Part shown: piece by piece, positions 8,375 to 15,786 of the stretch
Numbering within the stretch: position 1 is the stretch's first letter
Layout: each line of letters begins with the position of its first letter
Assembly: GCA_003151975.1 (NCBI GenBank)
Contig: PLZD01000058.1
Location: forward strand, 52,046-116,045
Origin: Elusimicrobiota bacterium
GTDB lineage: Bacteria > Elusimicrobiota > Elusimicrobia > UBA1565 > UBA9628
Length of the DNA stretch: 64,000 nucleotides
Direction of reading: 5' to 3'
The notes under the pieces: model-generated
Database searches by the model: none
Told to the model about the DNA's origin: nothing
What the model saw: the letters and a program-made list of their open reading frames with translations, nothing else
Program-made: the position numbers and the translations under genes

Positions 8375-8932
8375 TTGGCGCGCAAGCCTGAGATTTCGTT
8401 CTCCGAGCTGATCGCCAAGCACGGTGAAAAGGCCTACAACTTCGCCTACCGCTTGTCGGGCAACGAGCACGACGCGCGGGATTTGGTGCAGGGAGCGTAC
8501 GCGAAAGCCTATGCGCACTTTAAAGACTACGATCCGAACCGGCCGTTCGACTCTTGGCTCTGCCGCATCCTGCACAATATTTATCTCGACGGAGTCCGGC
8601 TCTACGCGCATGGGCACGTCGTTTCGCTGGATGCGCCAGCGCCGGTCGACGACTCAAGCTGGGACGAAATACTCCCCGGCGACGATCCGGACCCCACGGC
8701 GGGGCTGACGCGCAAGGAGGAAGACGCTTTCCTCCAAAAAGCTTTGAATTCGGTGCCGGTGCATTACCGCACGGCCGTGACGCTCTGTGACGTCGAAGGC
8801 CTTTCGTACGAGGAGATCAGCAAGATCATGGCGTGCCCCGTGGGGACCGTCAGATCGCGGATCCATCAAGGACGCGCGCTCATACGCGAGGCTTACGAGA
8901 AGCTGGAAAGAAGCGGGAGAAAGCTGCAATGA
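8375..8932 (+). CDS. ECF-type RNA polymerase sigma factor
   Basis: 185 residues with only sigma regions 2 and 4, as in extracytoplasmic-function sigma factors. Region 2 reads AYNFAYRLSGNEHDARDLVQGAYAKAY and region 4 ends in LSYEEISKIMACPVGTVRSRIHQGR, the recognition helix. TTG start at 8375 is set by a strong AAGGAGG (8358-8364) ten bases upstream, unusual here since most operon heads look leaderless. The stop overlaps the anti-sigma start (ATGA). With the zinc anti-sigma and RseB-like genes behind it, this resembles a SigE/RseA/RseB envelope-stress module. Confidence 0.93.
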   Translation: MARKPEISFSELIAKHGEKAYNFAYRLSGNEHDARDLVQGAYAKAYAHFKDYDPNRPFDSWLCRILHNIYLDGVRLYAHGHVVSLDAPAPVDDSSWDEILPGDDPDPTAGLTRKEEDAFLQKALNSVPVHYRTAVTLCDVEGLSYEEISKIMACPVGTVRSRIHQGRALIREAYEKLERSGRKLQ

Positions 8933-9420
8933 ACCAACATAACGAGCACGAAGAGAACATTTTGCTCTCGGCCCTCATCGACGGCGAGCTCGCCGTCTCC
9001 GAGAAGTCGCGCGTCGAATCCCACTTGGCGTTATGCAAGGAATGCCGCGAGGAAGTGGAATCCCTGCGCTTCATGAAGTCCGTGCTGGCCGCGGCACCCC
9101 GCCGCGCCATGCCCCCCGAGCTGATCTCCGACATTGAACGCGCCGCCGAGACGCCAGCGTGGCGCCGCCTGCCGCAGCTGATCCTCGCCCCCCGCTTCTT
9201 CATGCCCGCGGGCGCGCTGGCGGCGCTGGCGCTGGTCGCCAGCCTCTGGGTCGGCGCTCGGCGCGAGAAGCCCGAGGATTTCATTCCCCTGGAGCCGCTC
9301 ATGAGCGCGCACGCGCGCTACTCGGCGGAGACTTTGGTCCCGCAGGGAAGCCTGGTTTCGTCGACGTACTCGTCCCAGCTGACGGCGTCTTCCGATGCCC
9401 AGGATCAGGAACCCGACTAA
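8929..9420 (+). CDS. anti-sigma factor with zinc-binding N-terminal domain and one membrane helix
   Basis: 163 residues. The N-terminus has the ZAS-type zinc finger: an early His (HEEN) and HLALCKEC, that is HxxxCxxC. A single transmembrane helix lies at about 88-106 (FFMPAGALAALALVASLWV), followed by a short periplasmic tail. This layout binds the ECF sigma in the cytoplasm and responds to envelope signals. Its start overlaps the sigma stop by 4 bases, and its end overlaps the RseB-like gene by 26 bases, so the three are tightly coupled. Confidence 0.85.
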   Translation: MNQHNEHEENILLSALIDGELAVSEKSRVESHLALCKECREEVESLRFMKSVLAAAPRRAMPPELISDIERAAETPAWRRLPQLILAPRFFMPAGALAALALVASLWVGARREKPEDFIPLEPLMSAHARYSAETLVPQGSLVSSTYSSQLTASSDAQDQEPD

Positions 9421-10429
9421 GCTTGGCCGGCTGCTGATCCTGCTGCTGGTCCCGGCTCTGGCCGGGGCCGAGCCCGCCACGCCCGACGCCCTCAAGCTCC
9501 TCGACGACTCGCTCTCCCCCGAAGTCTCATTCCGCGGCCGCATGATGGTCACGCACTGGTTCGGCAAGCAGACGCGCGCCGAGGAAGTCGAGGTCTACCA
9601 CGGCCCGGGCAACCTCTACCGGCGCGAGTTCCTCTCGCCCGACGGCATCGTCACGCGCGTGCAAGTCTCGGACGGGGATATCGAGGAGAACCTGCTCGTC
9701 AAGCACCATAAGGTCGTCTCGGGCGACGCGGTCAAGAGCTACGAGAAGGTCATGAAGCCCGAGCGCGAGATGGAGCTGCTGCTCGCCAACTACGAGATCT
9801 CGGTGTCCACCAAGCCCGACGAGGTCGCCGGCCGCAAGGCCTGGGTCCTGGAACTAAAACCGAAAATCGCGGGCAAGCCCTGGCAGAAGCTTTGGATCGA
9901 CCAGGAGCACGCGCTCATCCTCGAGAACAAGCGCTATCTGCCCAAGAAGCGCTTCGCCGTGCTCTCGCGCTACTCGCGCATCGAGGTCGCCAAGCAGCTC
10001 GACCCCAAGCTCTTCGAGCTGAGCCTGTCCTCGCGCGCCGTCATGGGCGGCGCCCATGGCCTGGAGCCCGATTTCAAGACGCTCGAGGAGCTCAAGAAAG
10101 CCACGGGCAAGGACGTCTCCTTCCCGCTGGAGCTGCCGGCGGGTTTCGCCTTCGAGAGCTGCGACGACATCCACTGGGGCCCGCAGATCATCCTGCACGC
10201 GCGCTACACCGACGGGCTGGCCGTGCTGTCCTTATTTCAGACCGATAAGCCCGTGCGCCTGCCCGCGGGCGCGACCGCCACGATCGAGGCGCCGTCGACC
10301 AAGACCGGCTCGATCCGCTGGGCCGTCGTCGGCAAGGTGCTCAGCTGGCAGCACGGCAAGCATTACTTCACGCTCATGGGCGACGTCTCGACGGAAGTCC
10401 TCCAAGAAATCTCCGCGAAGCTCAAATAA
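9395..10429 (+). CDS. RseB/MucB-like periplasmic regulator of the sigma factor
   Basis: 344 residues with a signal peptide (GRLLILLLVPALAGA, mature from about residue 25). The mature N-terminal half (FRGRMMVTHWFGKQTRAEEVEVYHGPGNLYRREFLSPDG...) has the LolA-like fold signature of MucB/RseB; the C-terminal part (from about 235) resembles the second RseB or DUF4367-type domain. Such proteins shield the anti-sigma from site-1 protease and sense mislocalised lipoproteins or lipopolysaccharide. Position directly after sigma and anti-sigma genes supports this role. The family match is by pattern, not by search. Confidence 0.75.
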   Translation: MPRIRNPTKLGRLLILLLVPALAGAEPATPDALKLLDDSLSPEVSFRGRMMVTHWFGKQTRAEEVEVYHGPGNLYRREFLSPDGIVTRVQVSDGDIEENLLVKHHKVVSGDAVKSYEKVMKPEREMELLLANYEISVSTKPDEVAGRKAWVLELKPKIAGKPWQKLWIDQEHALILENKRYLPKKRFAVLSRYSRIEVAKQLDPKLFELSLSSRAVMGGAHGLEPDFKTLEELKKATGKDVSFPLELPAGFAFESCDDIHWGPQIILHARYTDGLAVLSLFQTDKPVRLPAGATATIEAPSTKTGSIRWAVVGKVLSWQHGKHYFTLMGDVSTEVLQEISAKLK

Positions 10430-10431
10430 CC

Positions 10432-10437
10432 TAGAAT
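10432..10437 (+). promoter_or_regulatory. -10 element with leaderless geometry before the SSS transporter
   Basis: TAGAAT at 10432-10437, six bases, ATG at 10444. No clear -35. It overlaps the stop region of the RseB-like gene. Confidence 0.45.
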
Positions 10438-10443
10438 TCAAAG

Positions 10444-11799
10444 ATGATCGATCTGGTCATCATCGGCGCGTGCCTGGCCGCCGCTTTGCTGCTCGGCGCA
10501 CGCCCGCCGGGTGCTGCCGCGGGCCTTTCCGACTACGTCGTCGCGGGCCGGCGCCTGACCTTGCCGCTCTTCGTGGCGACCTTGGTGCCGAGCTTCTACG
10601 GCGGCGTGCTCGGCGTCGGCGAGTTCACCTGGCAGAACGGGCTGTCCAATTGGCTCGCGATGGCCTTCCCTTATTACGTCTTCGCCGCGCTCTACGCGTT
10701 GTTCCTGGCTGGGCGCGTGCGGCTCAAGGAAGGCCTGACCATACCCGACCACATCGAATCGGCCTACGGCCGGCCCGCCGCGGCGTGGTCGGCGTTTCTG
10801 GTCTTCTGGCTGGCCAGCCCCGCCGACGAACTGCTGATGCTCGGCACAGTCGCATCACTTCTGTTGGGTATCGGTCTTCCCGCAGCGATGACGCTCTGCG
10901 CGGCTTTCACCGTTCTGCTGCTGCTGCGCGGCGGGCTCAGATCGGACGTCGGCGCCAACCGCCTCCAATTCGTCGTCATGTTCGCGGGCTTTGCGCTGAT
11001 CCTGCCGTTTGCCTGGACTCGCGTCGGCGGCTTCACCCATCTCAAGATGATGCTGCCCGCCGCCCACTTGCGCTGGACCGGGGATTTGAGCCCATGGAAG
11101 CTCGCCGGCTGGTGGCTCATCGCGGTGTGGACCTTGGTCGACCCGGCCTTCCACCAGCGCTGCGCCGCGGCCAAAGACCCGCGCACCGCGCGCATCGGCA
11201 TCTTCGTCTGCATCATTTTCTGGGCGGTCTTCGATTTCATGACGACGGCCGCCGGCCTCTTCGCGCGCGCCTGCCTGCCGAGTCTCGCCAACCCCGTGCT
11301 CGCCTTTCCCATGCTGGCCGACCTGCTTCTGCCGAGAGTCGCGCGCGGGATTTTTTTCGCGGCCATGATCTGCTCGATGCTCGCGGCGCTCCAAAGCAAG
11401 TGCCTGCTCTCGGGCTTGAGCCTCGGCAAAGACGGCCTCGGGCGCTGGCTCGGCGCAAATGAGGAGCTCCAGAAAACCTGGTCGCGCGGCGCCATGGCCG
11501 TGTCGGCGCTCTTGGCGCTGGGCTTAGGGCTTGCGATCCCGTCGGTCGTCGGCTTGTGGTGGGCGATCGGTTCTTCCATAATTCCCGGATTGCTGCTGCC
11601 TTTGCTCGGCGTCTACTTCCCGAGTATGCGCGCGAAGCCCGCGTGGGCGTTGTCTTCGTCTCTGCTCGGCGTTTTGTCGTCGGGCGCGTGGCTGATCTGG
11701 GAGAACAAACTGGGCGCGGCTCCGCTCGGAATCGAGCCGATGTTCCCGGGACTCATTCTTTCCGCCGCCGTGTGGTCAGGCTCCTTCCTAGCCCCATAA
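10444..11799 (+). CDS. sodium:solute symporter (SSS) family transporter
   Basis: 451 residues with about 12 hydrophobic helices through the inner membrane. LSDYVVAGRRLTLPLFVATLVPSFYGG near the N-terminus is the SSS pattern (xDYxxAGR then a helix with a broken GG), and WTLVDPAFHQRCAAAKD matches the conserved loop after TM6-7 seen in pantothenate/proline-type symporters. Substrate cannot be assigned. Start ATG at 10444 supported by the -10 at 6 bases. A hairpin (11791-11832) overlaps the stop codon. Confidence 0.88.
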   Translation: MIDLVIIGACLAAALLLGARPPGAAAGLSDYVVAGRRLTLPLFVATLVPSFYGGVLGVGEFTWQNGLSNWLAMAFPYYVFAALYALFLAGRVRLKEGLTIPDHIESAYGRPAAAWSAFLVFWLASPADELLMLGTVASLLLGIGLPAAMTLCAAFTVLLLLRGGLRSDVGANRLQFVVMFAGFALILPFAWTRVGGFTHLKMMLPAAHLRWTGDLSPWKLAGWWLIAVWTLVDPAFHQRCAAAKDPRTARIGIFVCIIFWAVFDFMTTAAGLFARACLPSLANPVLAFPMLADLLLPRVARGIFFAAMICSMLAALQSKCLLSGLSLGKDGLGRWLGANEELQKTWSRGAMAVSALLALGLGLAIPSVVGLWWAIGSSIIPGLLLPLLGVYFPSMRAKPAWALSSSLLGVLSSGAWLIWENKLGAAPLGIEPMFPGLILSAAVWSGSFLAP

Positions 11800-11832
11800 G
11801 TCCCGGTTGTCTCTGGGACCTATGCCTGGGGC
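11791..11832 (+). repeat. imperfect hairpin overlapping the symporter stop codon
   Basis: GTCCC (11800-11804) pairs with GGGAC (11815-11819), CATA (11795-11798) with TATG (11821-11824), and GCCC (11791-11794) with GGGC (11829-11832) across a small bulge. No T tract follows, so it is not a standard intrinsic terminator; it may stabilise the 3' end. Confidence 0.4.
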
Positions 11833-11874
11833 CTTGCGGGCCAAAGGACTCTAAGACGCGCGCGGCATCGGGCT

Positions 11875-11880
11875 TATAAT
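11875..11880 (+). promoter_or_regulatory. consensus -10 element of the candidate small RNA
   Basis: Perfect TATAAT at 11875-11880 in a 190-base intergenic stretch. The predicted transcription start is 11887. No good -35 was found at 16-18 bases. Confidence 0.55.
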
Positions 11881-11886
11881 TAAATC

Positions 11887-11975
11887 GTGACGCTCGTACC
11901 CGACATGACATCACGATGACCCCCGCGGGCGTCACACTGAGGCCCTCCGCCTGATCCGGAGGGCCTCATTATTTA
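11887..11975 (+). ncRNA. candidate small structured RNA (or leader) with its own terminator
   Basis: Bounded by TATAAT (11875-11880) and an intrinsic terminator (11938-11975). The 5' end GTGACGC (11887-11893) can pair with GCGTCAC (11929-11935), enclosing about 35 bases; an alternative 7-base pairing ATCGTGA (11884-11890) / TCACGAT (11911-11917) uses the same 5' bases. A 10-codon reading frame (GTG 11887 to TGA 11919) starts exactly at the predicted transcript start, so a leaderless leader peptide is an alternative reading. The TauE-type transporter starts at 11990, just after the terminator, so this could be an attenuator instead of a free RNA. No known riboswitch class recognised. Confidence 0.45.
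11938..11975 (+). terminator. strong intrinsic terminator
   Basis: Twelve-base perfect stem TGAGGCCCTCCG (11938-11949) / CGGAGGGCCTCA (11957-11968), 7-base loop, then TTATTTATA. It ends the candidate small RNA and would also stop read-through from the symporter gene. Confidence 0.85.
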
Positions 11976-11977
11976 TA

Positions 11978-11983
11978 TAGACT
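11978..11983 (+). promoter_or_regulatory. possible -10 element of the TauE-type gene
   Basis: TAGACT at 11978-11983, six bases before GTG at 11990, immediately after the terminator. Weak -35; call rests on the recurring spacing. Confidence 0.35.
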
Positions 11984-11989
11984 GCCACC

Positions 11990-12769
11990 GTGCTCGAAGG
12001 CTTCACGCTCTCCCAGATTTTTTTTCTCGCGATCCTGATTTTCTTCGCGGGCGTCGTCGACGCGCTGGCCGGCGGCGGCGGCCTGATCACCTTGCCGGCG
12101 TATCTCGCCGCGGGCTTGAACCCCGCCCTGCTGCTCGGGACCAACAAGCTCGCCTCCTCGATCGGCACGCTGGCGGCCGCCGTCAAATATCAACGCGGGC
12201 ACGCGATAAGGCTCGGCGCTCTCGTCCTGCCGCTGTCGGCCTGCGCGCTGGGCTCCCTGCTCGGCGCGCGGCTCTCGTCTCTGATCGACCCCGCGAAGTT
12301 CAAATACATCCTGCTCGTCGTGCTGCCCGGGGTGGGCTGGCTCGTCTACTCGCACCACCAGTTCGGACGCGAGGACAACAGCAAGGAGCTCGGGGACGCG
12401 CTCGTGTTCCGGCGCACGATGCTGATGAGCCTGGGCTTTGGCGGCTACGACGGCTTCATCGGCCCCGGCACGGGGACTTTCTTCGCGCTGGCGCTCGCGC
12501 GCTGGTGCCGCTACGACCTATTGGGCTCGACGGCGCGCGCCAAATTCCTTAATCTCGCGACGAACTTGGCGGCGCTCGGATTTTTTCTGCACGCGGGCCG
12601 CGTGCACATCCGCTTGGGCCTTACAATGGGAGCCGTCAGCGTGCTCGGGAATTGGACCGGCTCGCACCTGGGCCTCAAGAAAGGCGCCGACGCGATCCGG
12701 CCCGTCGTGATCCTCGTCTGCGCGAGCCTCTTCGTGAAGCTTCTCGCGGACAGCCTTTTGCTAAAATAG
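11990..12769 (+). CDS. TauE/SafE family membrane transporter (sulfite/organosulfonate exporter type)
   Basis: 259 residues, about 8 transmembrane helices in two related halves. The family signature VDALAGGGGLITLPAYLAAGLNP in the first half and GGYDGFIGPGTGTFFALALAR in the second half are both present. Members export sulfite, sulfoacetate or related anions; the substrate here is not deducible. GTG start at 11990 just downstream of a terminator and a possible -10. The next gene begins 4 bases after the stop but has its own -10 within this gene's end. Confidence 0.9.
   Translation: MLEGFTLSQIFFLAILIFFAGVVDALAGGGGLITLPAYLAAGLNPALLLGTNKLASSIGTLAAAVKYQRGHAIRLGALVLPLSACALGSLLGARLSSLIDPAKFKYILLVVLPGVGWLVYSHHQFGREDNSKELGDALVFRRTMLMSLGFGGYDGFIGPGTGTFFALALARWCRYDLLGSTARAKFLNLATNLAALGFFLHAGRVHIRLGLTMGAVSVLGNWTGSHLGLKKGADAIRPVVILVCASLFVKLLADSLLLK
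12762..12767 (+). promoter_or_regulatory. extended -10 promoter, leaderless geometry
   Basis: TGCTAAAAT with TAAAAT at 12762-12767, six bases before ATG 12774, embedded in the last codons of the transporter gene. Confidence 0.5.
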
Positions 12770-12773
12770 ACCC

Positions 12774-13529
12774 ATGCGCGCGTTGATGATCGTTTCGTTG
12801 ATGCTGTTAGCCCAGCCCGGGTTTTGCGGCTGGCTGTGGTGGGGCTCCAAGGCCGAGAGCGCCTGGACGCCCAAGACCATCGAGGTCGACGGCAGCGAGG
12901 CCGCGTGGAAGAACCGCGACCTCGATGACGATGCGGGCCTCTCGTTCTCGTTCTCCAACGACGACCAGAACCTTTATTTTTTCGTGCGGCCCCACACGAC
13001 CTGGACCAAGGATCAGATGCAGGGCGTCTACGGCCAAAGCCTGACGCTCTGGCTCGACGGCTCGGGCGGCACGCGCAAGGCGACCGCGGTCCGCCTGCTC
13101 AAGCCCGCGCACGACATGGCCGGCGGCCCCCGCGAGCTCGAGCTCGTCGGCGTCGACACGATGACCATATTCGCTCAGCCCGAGGCCATGGTCGGCCCGA
13201 TCGACGAGCGCGGCGGGCTTGAGGCGCGCATCCCGCTGGTTTATTTCGGCAGCCGTCTTCCCGAGCGCGTCAGCGTCGGCGTCATCGCATCAAGGCCCGA
13301 GCATCTCCCGGAGAAGAAAAAGCGTCCCGTCGCGGAGGGCGACTCTTCCGGCGGCGGCAAGGGAGGCGGCGAGGGCGGCGGCGGCTCCGAGCAGGGCGGC
13401 GGCGGCAGTGGCGGCAGGCGCGGCGGCAAGGGCGGCCGCGGCGGCGGCAAGCCGCCTCCGATGGAGGAGTCTTACGATTCCATCGAGCTATGGATCCGCG
13501 TCAAATTGGCGAAAGCGCCGACGCCTTGA
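12774..13529 (+). CDS. secreted protein with CBM9/DOMON-like beta domain and Gly-rich tail
   Basis: 251 residues with an N-terminal signal peptide (MRALMIVSLMLLAQPGFCG). The mature part starts with W-x-P-K-T-I-E-V-D-G-S-E-A-A-W, a pattern common to carbohydrate-binding module 9-like and heme-binding DOMON-like sugar/ligand sandwich domains, running to about residue 175. A Gly/Ser/Arg-rich low-complexity linker (about 192-228) follows, then a short hydrophobic strand. The lipobox is poor, so lipidation is unlikely. Ligand unknown. Confidence 0.65.
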   Translation: MRALMIVSLMLLAQPGFCGWLWWGSKAESAWTPKTIEVDGSEAAWKNRDLDDDAGLSFSFSNDDQNLYFFVRPHTTWTKDQMQGVYGQSLTLWLDGSGGTRKATAVRLLKPAHDMAGGPRELELVGVDTMTIFAQPEAMVGPIDERGGLEARIPLVYFGSRLPERVSVGVIASRPEHLPEKKKRPVAEGDSSGGGKGGGEGGGGSEQGGGGSGGRRGGKGGRGGGKPPPMEESYDSIELWIRVKLAKAPTP

Positions 13530-13554
13530 CGCTTCCGCTCAAAGTTGATAACAT
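13526..13554 (+). promoter_or_regulatory. infC operon promoter
   Basis: TTGACG (13526-13531), 17-base spacer, TAACAT (13549-13554). Predicted start near 13561 leaves a leader of about 39 bases that carries an AGGAG site, unlike the leaderless promoters elsewhere in the window. Confidence 0.65.
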
Positions 13555-13599
13555 CTCTATTCCTATTTTAAACGCCTCGAGCGATTTTTCAGGAGAGAT

Positions 13600-14142
13600 A
13601 TAAACAACAAATACGGGCACGGTTACCAAGGAAACAAGGACACAACCCGGGTCAACAACAGGATTTCCGCGAAAGACGTTCGCGTGATTGACTCGGACGG
13701 CACGCAGCTCGGGATCAAGCCCATCTCGGAAGCCTTGGCGATCGCGCGGCAGAGGGGATTCGACCTCATCGAGATCGCGCCCTTGGCCAATCCGCCGGTC
13801 TGCAAGATTCTCGATTACTCAAAGTACAAGTACGAGCAGGACAAGAAGGTGCGCGAGTCCCGGCGCAAGCAAAAAGCGGGGCTTTTGAAGGAAGTGCGTT
13901 TCAAGCCGCATATCGGAATGCACGACCTTGAAGTGAAGATCAAGCACATTTCCGAGTTCTTGGCCGCCCACGACAAGGTGCGCATCACCGTCGTCTTCAA
14001 GGGCCGCGAGATGCAGCACAAGGACATCGGGATGAAGCTTTTAGACACGATCAAAGAGCGACTGGTGGCTCTGGCGGCGGTCGAGCAGGAACCGATCCCC
14101 GACCGCAACCGCCTCGTCATGACTTTGATCCCGAAGCACTAA
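13600..14142 (+). CDS. infC: translation initiation factor IF-3, non-canonical ATA start
   Basis: Binds the 30S subunit and enforces start codon fidelity. The product has the full IF3-N (RVNNRISAKDVRVID...GFDLIEIAP...CKILDYSKYKY) and IF3-C domains, about 180 residues. The only ATG/GTG/TTG in frame is GTG 13684, but conserved N-terminal residues RINxxISAxDVRVID lie upstream of it, and stops occur at 13546-13551. The only plausible start with a Shine-Dalgarno site is ATA 13600, 4-5 bases after AGGAG (13591-13595). Non-AUG starts in infC are a known autoregulatory device, since IF3 discriminates against them. Head of infC-rpmI-rplT-pheS-pheT. Confidence 0.93.
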   Translation: MNNKYGHGYQGNKDTTRVNNRISAKDVRVIDSDGTQLGIKPISEALAIARQRGFDLIEIAPLANPPVCKILDYSKYKYEQDKKVRESRRKQKAGLLKEVRFKPHIGMHDLEVKIKHISEFLAAHDKVRITVVFKGREMQHKDIGMKLLDTIKERLVALAAVEQEPIPDRNRLVMTLIPKH

Positions 14143-14160
14143 ACAGGAGACTCAAAGACG

Positions 14161-14358
14161 ATGCCGAAGATGAAATCGCACAGCGGCGCCAAGAAGCGCT
14201 TCCACAAGACGGCCGGCGGCAAGTGGCGCCATCAGAAGGCCGGACGACGCCATCTTCTCGCGCCCATGGGCAGCTCGCACCGCCACGCCTTGCGCCGGAA
14301 GAACGAAATTAACAAGACCGAGGGCCGCATCCTCGACGTGTATTTGCCGTACGCATAA
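14161..14358 (+). CDS. rpmI: 50S ribosomal protein L35
   Basis: 65 residues, very basic, starting [21 protein letters not shown], the diagnostic L35 N-terminus, and ending with the [10 protein letters not shown]-type tail. Preceded by AGGAG (about 14147) with an 8-base spacing. Lies between infC and rplT, the universal order. The infC-rpmI-rplT operon is often controlled by L20 binding its own leader; I see no obvious L20 mimic structure in the short 19-base infC-rpmI gap. Confidence 0.97.
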   Translation: MPKMKSHSGAKKRFHKTAGGKWRHQKAGRRHLLAPMGSSHRHALRRKNEINKTEGRILDVYLPYA

Positions 14359-14367
14359 GGAACAGCC

Positions 14368-14712
14368 ATGAGAATCAAGTCAGGCGTAAAGACTCGCGCT
14401 CACAAGAAGAAGTACTTTAAACGGGCCAAGGGAAACTACTCCGCCAAGCGCTCGCGCTGGCGGATGGTCAAGCAGCAGGTCGAAGCGTCGATGCACCGCG
14501 CCTACACCGGGCGCAAGGACCGCAAGGGCGACTTCCGCTCGCTGTGGATCCAGCGCATCAACGCCGCCTGCCGCGAGAACGGCACCAGCTACAGCCAGTT
14601 CATGGCCGGCCTCAAGAAGGTGGGCGTCCTGCTCAACCGCAAGATGCTCTCCGAGATGGCCGTCCGCGACGGGCAGTCCTTCAAGCAGCTGGTCACGCTG
14701 GCGCGCGGCTAA
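14368..14712 (+). CDS. rplT: 50S ribosomal protein L20
   Basis: 114 residues, basic helical protein needed for early 50S assembly. Contains [40 protein letters not shown] and [11 protein letters not shown], all typical of L20. Starts 9 bases after rpmI with AAGGA upstream. pheS follows 9 bases after the stop, so ribosomal and tRNA synthetase genes are in one unit. Confidence 0.97.
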   Translation: MRIKSGVKTRAHKKKYFKRAKGNYSAKRSRWRMVKQQVEASMHRAYTGRKDRKGDFRSLWIQRINAACRENGTSYSQFMAGLKKVGVLLNRKMLSEMAVRDGQSFKQLVTLARG

Positions 14713-14721
14713 GGGCTTCCC

Positions 14722-15786
14722 ATGGCGGCGGTCACCCGCGCGCATTGGGAAAAGGAGCTCGCGCAGCTTGAGGCGTTCCTAAAAGCTCACCCGCTCGCTG
14801 CAGCTTCGGACCTCGCCGCGCTCGACGAACTGCGCGTCGCCGTCCTGGGCCGCAGCGGCTCGCTGACCAGCCTGCTCAAGGCGCTCAAGGACCTCTCGCT
14901 CGACGATAAAAAAGAGCTCGGGCCGAAGGCGCAAAGCCTGCGCGTCGACCTCGACGCCGCCATCGAGGCGCGCAAGGCCGAACTCGAGGCCGCGTCCGAC
15001 CTGGCGCTATCAAGCGAAGACGCGCTCGACCTGACGCTTCCCGCCTACGCGCCGGCGCGCGGACGCGTGCATCCTCTCACCAGCACGCTCGAGGAGATGA
15101 CGGGCATACTTTCGCTGATGGGCTTCTCGTGGGCCGAGGGGCCGCTGGCCGAATCCGACGACAACAACTTCACCAAGCTCAACATTCCCGAGCATCATCC
15201 GGCGCGCGGCATGTTCGACACGTTCTATCTCGAGAACTCGCCGCTCCTGATGCGCACGCACACTTCTCCAGTACAAATTCGGGCGATGGAGACCTCGCGC
15301 CCGCCGCTCAGGATCATGGCTCCAGGGCGAGTGTTCCGCCACGAGGCCGTCGACGCGACTCACTCGGCGGTGTTCCATCAAGTCGAAGGGCTCTACATCG
15401 ACAAGAACGTGACCTTCGCCGACCTCAAAGGCACGCTCGACGTTTTCATGCAGAAGCTCTTCGGCGCGCAGACCAAGACGCGCTTTCGCCCCTCGTACTT
15501 CCCGTTCACGGAGCCCTCGGCGGAAGTCGACGTCTCGTGCCTGTTCTGCGCGGGCTCGGGCTGCCCGATCTGCAAGCACTCCGGCTGGATCGAGCTTTTG
15601 GGCGCGGGCCTGGTGCACCCAAACGTTCTCAAGGCCGTCGACTACGACCCGCAAGTTTGGTCGGGTTTCGCCTTCGGCGTCGGCGTCGAGCGCATCGCGA
15701 TGCTCCGGCTCGGCGTTAAGGATATCCGCGCTTTCTACGAAAACGACATGCGCTTCCTCGAGCAATTCGATGAAAATCTCGTATAA
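14722..15786 (+). CDS. pheS: phenylalanyl-tRNA synthetase alpha subunit
   Basis: Catalytic subunit of the (alpha-beta)2 enzyme charging tRNA-Phe. 354 residues: N-terminal coiled coil (about 1-95), then the class II core with motif 2 region (RTHTSPVQIRAMETSRPPLRIMAPGRVFRHEAVDATHSAVFHQVEG) and motif 3 (GFAFGVGVERIAMLRLGVKDIR). A cysteine cluster (CLFCAGSGCPICK) in the insertion is typical of some PheS proteins. ATG at 14722. The end overlaps pheT by 17 bases, ensuring equal subunit synthesis. Confidence 0.97.
   Translation: MAAVTRAHWEKELAQLEAFLKAHPLAAASDLAALDELRVAVLGRSGSLTSLLKALKDLSLDDKKELGPKAQSLRVDLDAAIEARKAELEAASDLALSSEDALDLTLPAYAPARGRVHPLTSTLEEMTGILSLMGFSWAEGPLAESDDNNFTKLNIPEHHPARGMFDTFYLENSPLLMRTHTSPVQIRAMETSRPPLRIMAPGRVFRHEAVDATHSAVFHQVEGLYIDKNVTFADLKGTLDVFMQKLFGAQTKTRFRPSYFPFTEPSAEVDVSCLFCAGSGCPICKHSGWIELLGAGLVHPNVLKAVDYDPQVWSGFAFGVGVERIAMLRLGVKDIRAFYENDMRFLEQFDENLV

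Noticed and set aside
13345-13450. GGC-rich repetitive tract as a DNA repeat
   Set aside because: It encodes the Gly-rich linker of the secreted protein in frame; ordinary low-complexity coding.
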